Positions 61,223 through 64,000 of a DNA stretch of 64,000 bases are shown one piece after another (position 1 is the stretch's first letter; the number at the start of each line of letters is the position of its first letter). The translations under genes were made by a program, and so were the position numbers. The stretch spans positions 1,875,501-1,939,500 of the forward strand of contig NZ_CP080649.1 in NCBI RefSeq assembly GCF_019603315.1, given 5' to 3'. Under the pieces are notes generated by a model, which saw only the letters and a list, made by a program, of their open reading frames with translations, was not told the DNA's origin and made no database searches. This DNA comes from Ruficoccus sp. ZRK36 (lineage in GTDB: Bacteria; Verrucomicrobiota; Verrucomicrobiia; Opitutales; Cerasicoccaceae).

Positions 61223-62671
61223 CTAGCTTTGATTCGGTGGTGTGTCGGTGGGGGCAGGCTGGGTCTCCGCCAGCTTGCCGACAGAGCGGATCATGGCGCT
61301 AAAGATGTACTTGTGCACGAGGTACAGGCTGTACCAGTAGAGCACGCCGGGGAACCCCTGCGGGCGAAAGATCGCGCTCTGGACGAGTCGTGTGCCGCTA
61401 CCCTCGGGCCAGGCTTCCCACTGCAGCCAGGCGCGGCCGGGCACTTTCATTTCGGCGCGCAGGCGCAGCAGCTTGGGTTCGCGGACCTCCTCGACCCGCC
61501 AGAAGTCCACCGTCTCGCCGGGCAGGAGCTTTTGCGGGTCCCGGCGTCCCCGCCGCAGACCCGGTCCGCCCACCACACGGTCCATCATCCCGCGTAGCCG
61601 CCAGGCCCAGTTCATGACGAGCCAGCCGCGATCACCGCCGAGACTGCAGAAGGCCCGAAACGCCGCCTCCGGATCGGCGTCAACATGGAGCGTACGCTCT
61701 TCCCGGATCGTGCCCTCCCAGTCGATCAGGCGGTAGGTGGGGCCTTCGCCGAGGGCTCCGCTCCAGCGTGTCTCGATGTCGCTGTGGGAGATTTTGATCA
61801 AAGCCAGCTCGACCGCCTCGATGTAGGGGAGGGGCTCGATCATCGGAAACAGCTCTCGTGCCCGGCTGATATCCGCCTCCAGCGGCTGGACGATCCCCTC
61901 GATCAGAGGCACGGCGAGGCTGTTGGGGATGGGGGTGACCAGGCCCACCCAGCGTGCCGCCAGCCCCGGTGTCAGCACGGGAAGCGGATAGATGAAGCGC
62001 TTCAGCCCACGCACCTGCGCGTAGCCTAGCATCATTTCCTTAAAGGTCATAGCGCTGGGAGCACCCACCTCAACGATCCCCAGAGGCGGCTGATTGAGTG
62101 CCTCGATCAGATAGGCCAGAATGTCGCGGACCGCGATTGGCTGGACGAGGTTTTTAACCCACTTGGGGGCGACCATGACGGGGAGCCGCTCCGTCAGGTA
62201 GCGCACCATCTCAAAGCTGGCCGAGCCCGAGCCGATGATCGGCCCGGCGCGAAACTCCGTCACCGGCAGGTGTTCACGCAGGATGTCACCCGTGCTGGCG
62301 CGGCTCTGCAAGTGTCGCGAGACTTGCGTGCTGCGGGGCATGAGTCCGCCCAGGTAGATCGTGTGCGGAATGTGACGTGCAGCCTCGCAGAAGTGCCGGG
62401 CAGCGGCGTTGTCCCGCCCCTCGAATCCGCTGCCGCTGTTCATGGAGTGGACGAGGTAGTAGGCGGCGTCAAAGCCCTCCAACTGCCGGGTCCACTCACC
62501 CTCGCCATCGAGCAGGTCACCCTGAAGGATGGAAACTTGCGGGAACCACGGGCGTCCCTCCAGCCGGGTCGGATCGCGGGCCAACACCGTCACGTGATGA
62601 CCCGCAGCGAGCAGGCGGGGAGCGAGACGCCCACCGATATACCCGGTAGCTCCGGTGAGGAGGATGCGCAT
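61223..62671 (-). CDS. NAD(P)-binding SDR with C-terminal DUF2867 domain
   Basis: Protein of 482 residues. The N-terminal extended/atypical SDR domain has LTGATGYIGGRLAPRL and the NAD-binding loop VLARDP. The C-terminal third (about 330-470) is a DUF2867-type domain (RLVQSAIFRPQGFPGVLYWYSLYLVHKYIF). Similar fusion proteins occur widely with unknown substrate. ATG 62671 is the family-like start; a TTG four codons upstream is possible. It is convergent with the thioredoxin-like gene. Confidence 0.88.
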   Translation of the reverse strand: MRILLTGATGYIGGRLAPRLLAAGHHVTVLARDPTRLEGRPWFPQVSILQGDLLDGEGEWTRQLEGFDAAYYLVHSMNSGSGFEGRDNAAARHFCEAARHIPHTIYLGGLMPRSTQVSRHLQSRASTGDILREHLPVTEFRAGPIIGSGSASFEMVRYLTERLPVMVAPKWVKNLVQPIAVRDILAYLIEALNQPPLGIVEVGAPSAMTFKEMMLGYAQVRGLKRFIYPLPVLTPGLAARWVGLVTPIPNSLAVPLIEGIVQPLEADISRARELFPMIEPLPYIEAVELALIKISHSDIETRWSGALGEGPTYRLIDWEGTIREERTLHVDADPEAAFRAFCSLGGDRGWLVMNWAWRLRGMMDRVVGGPGLRRGRRDPQKLLPGETVDFWRVEEVREPKLLRLRAEMKVPGRAWLQWEAWPEGSGTRLVQSAIFRPQGFPGVLYWYSLYLVHKYIFSAMIRSVGKLAETQPAPTDTPPNQS

Positions 62672-62738
62672 GCGTTGAATCAATACACCGTGAGGTGTTT
62701 TTCAACTCATCGCGGCATCTTGCTGGCCTGTTCGGAAA

Positions 62739-64000
62739 CTATTCCGCTTCAACCGGAGGCTGCTTGCCCTGCACAATATCGTTGAGCCAGAGTCTCTCCT
62801 GCGCACGGAATGTCTCGTGGGAGTTGAGCTTCGTGCTCTTGTGGCCAGCCGGGGGCATGGGAATCACTTCCACCGGGCCCTGGATCTGGTTGGCGGCGGC
62901 GTAGACGCCGGGAGCCGGGCAGGTTGTGTCACCGAGGCCGACACCGATCAGGGTGGGGCACTTGATCTTCGAGCAGAAGTTGACCACATCGTAGTACTCG
63001 GCGGCGCGGCGAACCGCTTCGGGGTCCTTGTCCTTGGTGGCGTAGTACCATTTGGGCCAGCCGGGGGAGTTCCCGGCGACAGGGCCGTTGAGGTCGCAGC
63101 CGGCAGGCACATTGGCGATAGCAGCGGTGACGACATCGTTGCAAAGCGCGGCGGTGACAAGCGTCTGCAGGCCACCCTGGCTGCCACCCCGTACGACGAG
63201 TATCTTGCCGTCCCAGTCGGGGCGGGTCTTCAGGTAGCGCACTGCCTGGTAGCAGGACAGATACATGCGCAGAAAGTAGCTGGTTTCGCGGTCGTCGTTA
63301 CCGATGTCTGGATACCTCTTGAGGTCGCCGTTCTTGAGCTCGCTGTAGTACTCCTTCGACTCGTAGATCGGCAGGTCGTGGGCGATGATGTTCATCGCCA
63401 GCCAGCCAGACTCGGCAGGGCTGCAGACCCAGCTTTTAGAGAGAGGGTAGACTCCAGCGTACTGCACGATGAGCAGGGCCGGGAGCTTGCCCTTGGCATC
63501 CTTGGGGCGGGCGATCTGGCCATGGACTTTGCTGCCGTTGATGTTATCCAGAGTGACCTGCCACAGCTCGACGTCATCCCGGTTGGTGGCTTCCGGCGTG
63601 AGCTCGGGGTTCAGCGGGATGCTGTTGATCAGCTTGATCTTTTCGGACCAGAACGCGTCGAAGTCCGCGGGCTTGGGCAGCGAGGGCTCAATCTTTTCCG
63701 GGGAGAAGGCCGCACCGGTGATGGCCTTGATGTTGCCGGACTTGACCTCAAACATCAGCGTGCCGGGGTTGTCGCGGGTCGTGGTAAAGCTGCCCTTGCC
63801 GTCCGTCAGGGTCACGGTGCCCTTGTCGATGGTGCCGAGGGCGTTGGATTTGACCTGATAGGTAGCCGACTCGGGGGCGGCTTCGCCATCAGCGAGATCA
63901 ACGGTCTCAATCGTCCAGGTGACATTCTCACCGGGGGTGTAGATGCCGTCTTCGTGGTCGGTGCGGACTTTAAAGTCCGCCGCCCACACGGCGGTGGAAA
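62739..64000 (-). CDS. Acetylxylan esterase / cephalosporin-C deacetylase-like hydrolase (CE7 type), 5' end beyond window
   Basis: Truncated at the right edge; at least 417 codons are visible. The frame continues upstream of 63989 through residues that look like the end of a signal peptide (STAVWA-ADFKV), so the real start is outside. An N-terminal beta domain (about the first 105 residues) is followed by a CE7-like alpha/beta hydrolase with the nucleophile in VRGGSQGG, an Asp region in GLGDTTCPAP and the C-terminal His in PAGHKST. It would deacetylate an oligosaccharide or polysaccharide outside the cytoplasm. The exact substrate is not fixed. Confidence 0.85.
   Translation of the reverse strand, partial: STAVWAADFKVRTDHEDGIYTPGENVTWTIETVDLADGEAAPESATYQVKSNALGTIDKGTVTLTDGKGSFTTTRDNPGTLMFEVKSGNIKAITGAAFSPEKIEPSLPKPADFDAFWSEKIKLINSIPLNPELTPEATNRDDVELWQVTLDNINGSKVHGQIARPKDAKGKLPALLIVQYAGVYPLSKSWVCSPAESGWLAMNIIAHDLPIYESKEYYSELKNGDLKRYPDIGNDDRETSYFLRMYLSCYQAVRYLKTRPDWDGKILVVRGGSQGGLQTLVTAALCNDVVTAAIANVPAGCDLNGPVAGNSPGWPKWYYATKDKDPEAVRRAAEYYDVVNFCSKIKCPTLIGVGLGDTTCPAPGVYAAANQIQGPVEVIPMPPAGHKSTKLNSHETFRAQERLWLNDIVQGKQPPVEAE

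Overview
The window reads as chromosome of a marine or aquatic member of the Verrucomicrobiota, probably class Opitutia (Opitutales/Puniceicoccales type). This is inferred from PEP-CTERM secreted proteins, prepilin-like proteins with a G/A-F-[ST]-L-x-E-L leader, many LacI regulators beside polysaccharide genes, DUF5069, SHD1-thioredoxin and GxxExxY families, and a moderately GC-rich base composition. No phage genes, transposases, rRNA or CRISPR arrays were seen. One tRNA (Ala, anticodon CGC) is present.

Layout. 0.2-12 kb is a polysaccharide region: Na+/solute symporter, sulfatase, heparinase II/III-type lyase lipoprotein, prepilin-like protein, PEP-CTERM protein, D-2-hydroxyacid dehydrogenase and three LacI regulators. 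12-20 kb is housekeeping and stress: quinone oxidoreductase, esterase, IlvD, a TetR-controlled AhpD-like/DUF1348/DUF5069/membrane operon with two identical 14-bp palindromic operators, and lrgAB with a divergent LysR gene. 21-26.5 kb is a glycosidase group (GH127-like, AraC regulator, GH2). 26.5-35.7 kb is a seven-gene catabolic operon (fucose-isomerase-like enzyme, class II aldolase, Fe-S protein, FAD oxidase, FGGY kinase, IolB, PfkB kinase) with a DeoR regulator and a palindromic operator. 35.8-40.2 kb holds a GH16 enzyme and a second copy of the PEP-CTERM + LacI + hydroxyacid-dehydrogenase set. 40.3-46 kb has a GNAT-nitrilase fusion and a membrane-stress operon (RHH-like protein, 53-aa protein, PspA, YqiJ, flotillin). 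46-51 kb has tRNA-Ala, ndk, a second prepilin-like protein, DUF445 and a beta-helix/FN3 secreted protein. 51-60.5 kb is a uronate catabolic cluster (uxaE, LacI, two dehydrogenases, kdgK, a UxuB-like SDR, uxaC). The right end has a thioredoxin-like protein, a DUF2867-type SDR and an edge-truncated CE7-type esterase.

How it fits together. Secreted or envelope enzymes (lyase, beta-helix protein, GH16, GH127, GH2, sulfatase) would release sugars and uronates. The uronates enter the uxaC/uxaE/uxuB/kdgK route; mannonate dehydratase and KDPG aldolase are not in the window.

The strongest leads for something undescribed are: (1) the twice-present PEP-CTERM/LacI/dehydrogenase module; (2) the IolB-containing operon that lacks IolG, IolD and IolE but carries a fucose-isomerase-like enzyme and a FAD/Fe-S oxidase pair; (3) a GxxExxY nuclease-fold ORF bracketed by 31-bp inverted repeats inside the uronate operon, accompanied by two gene-less inverted-repeat elements of similar design in the same operon.
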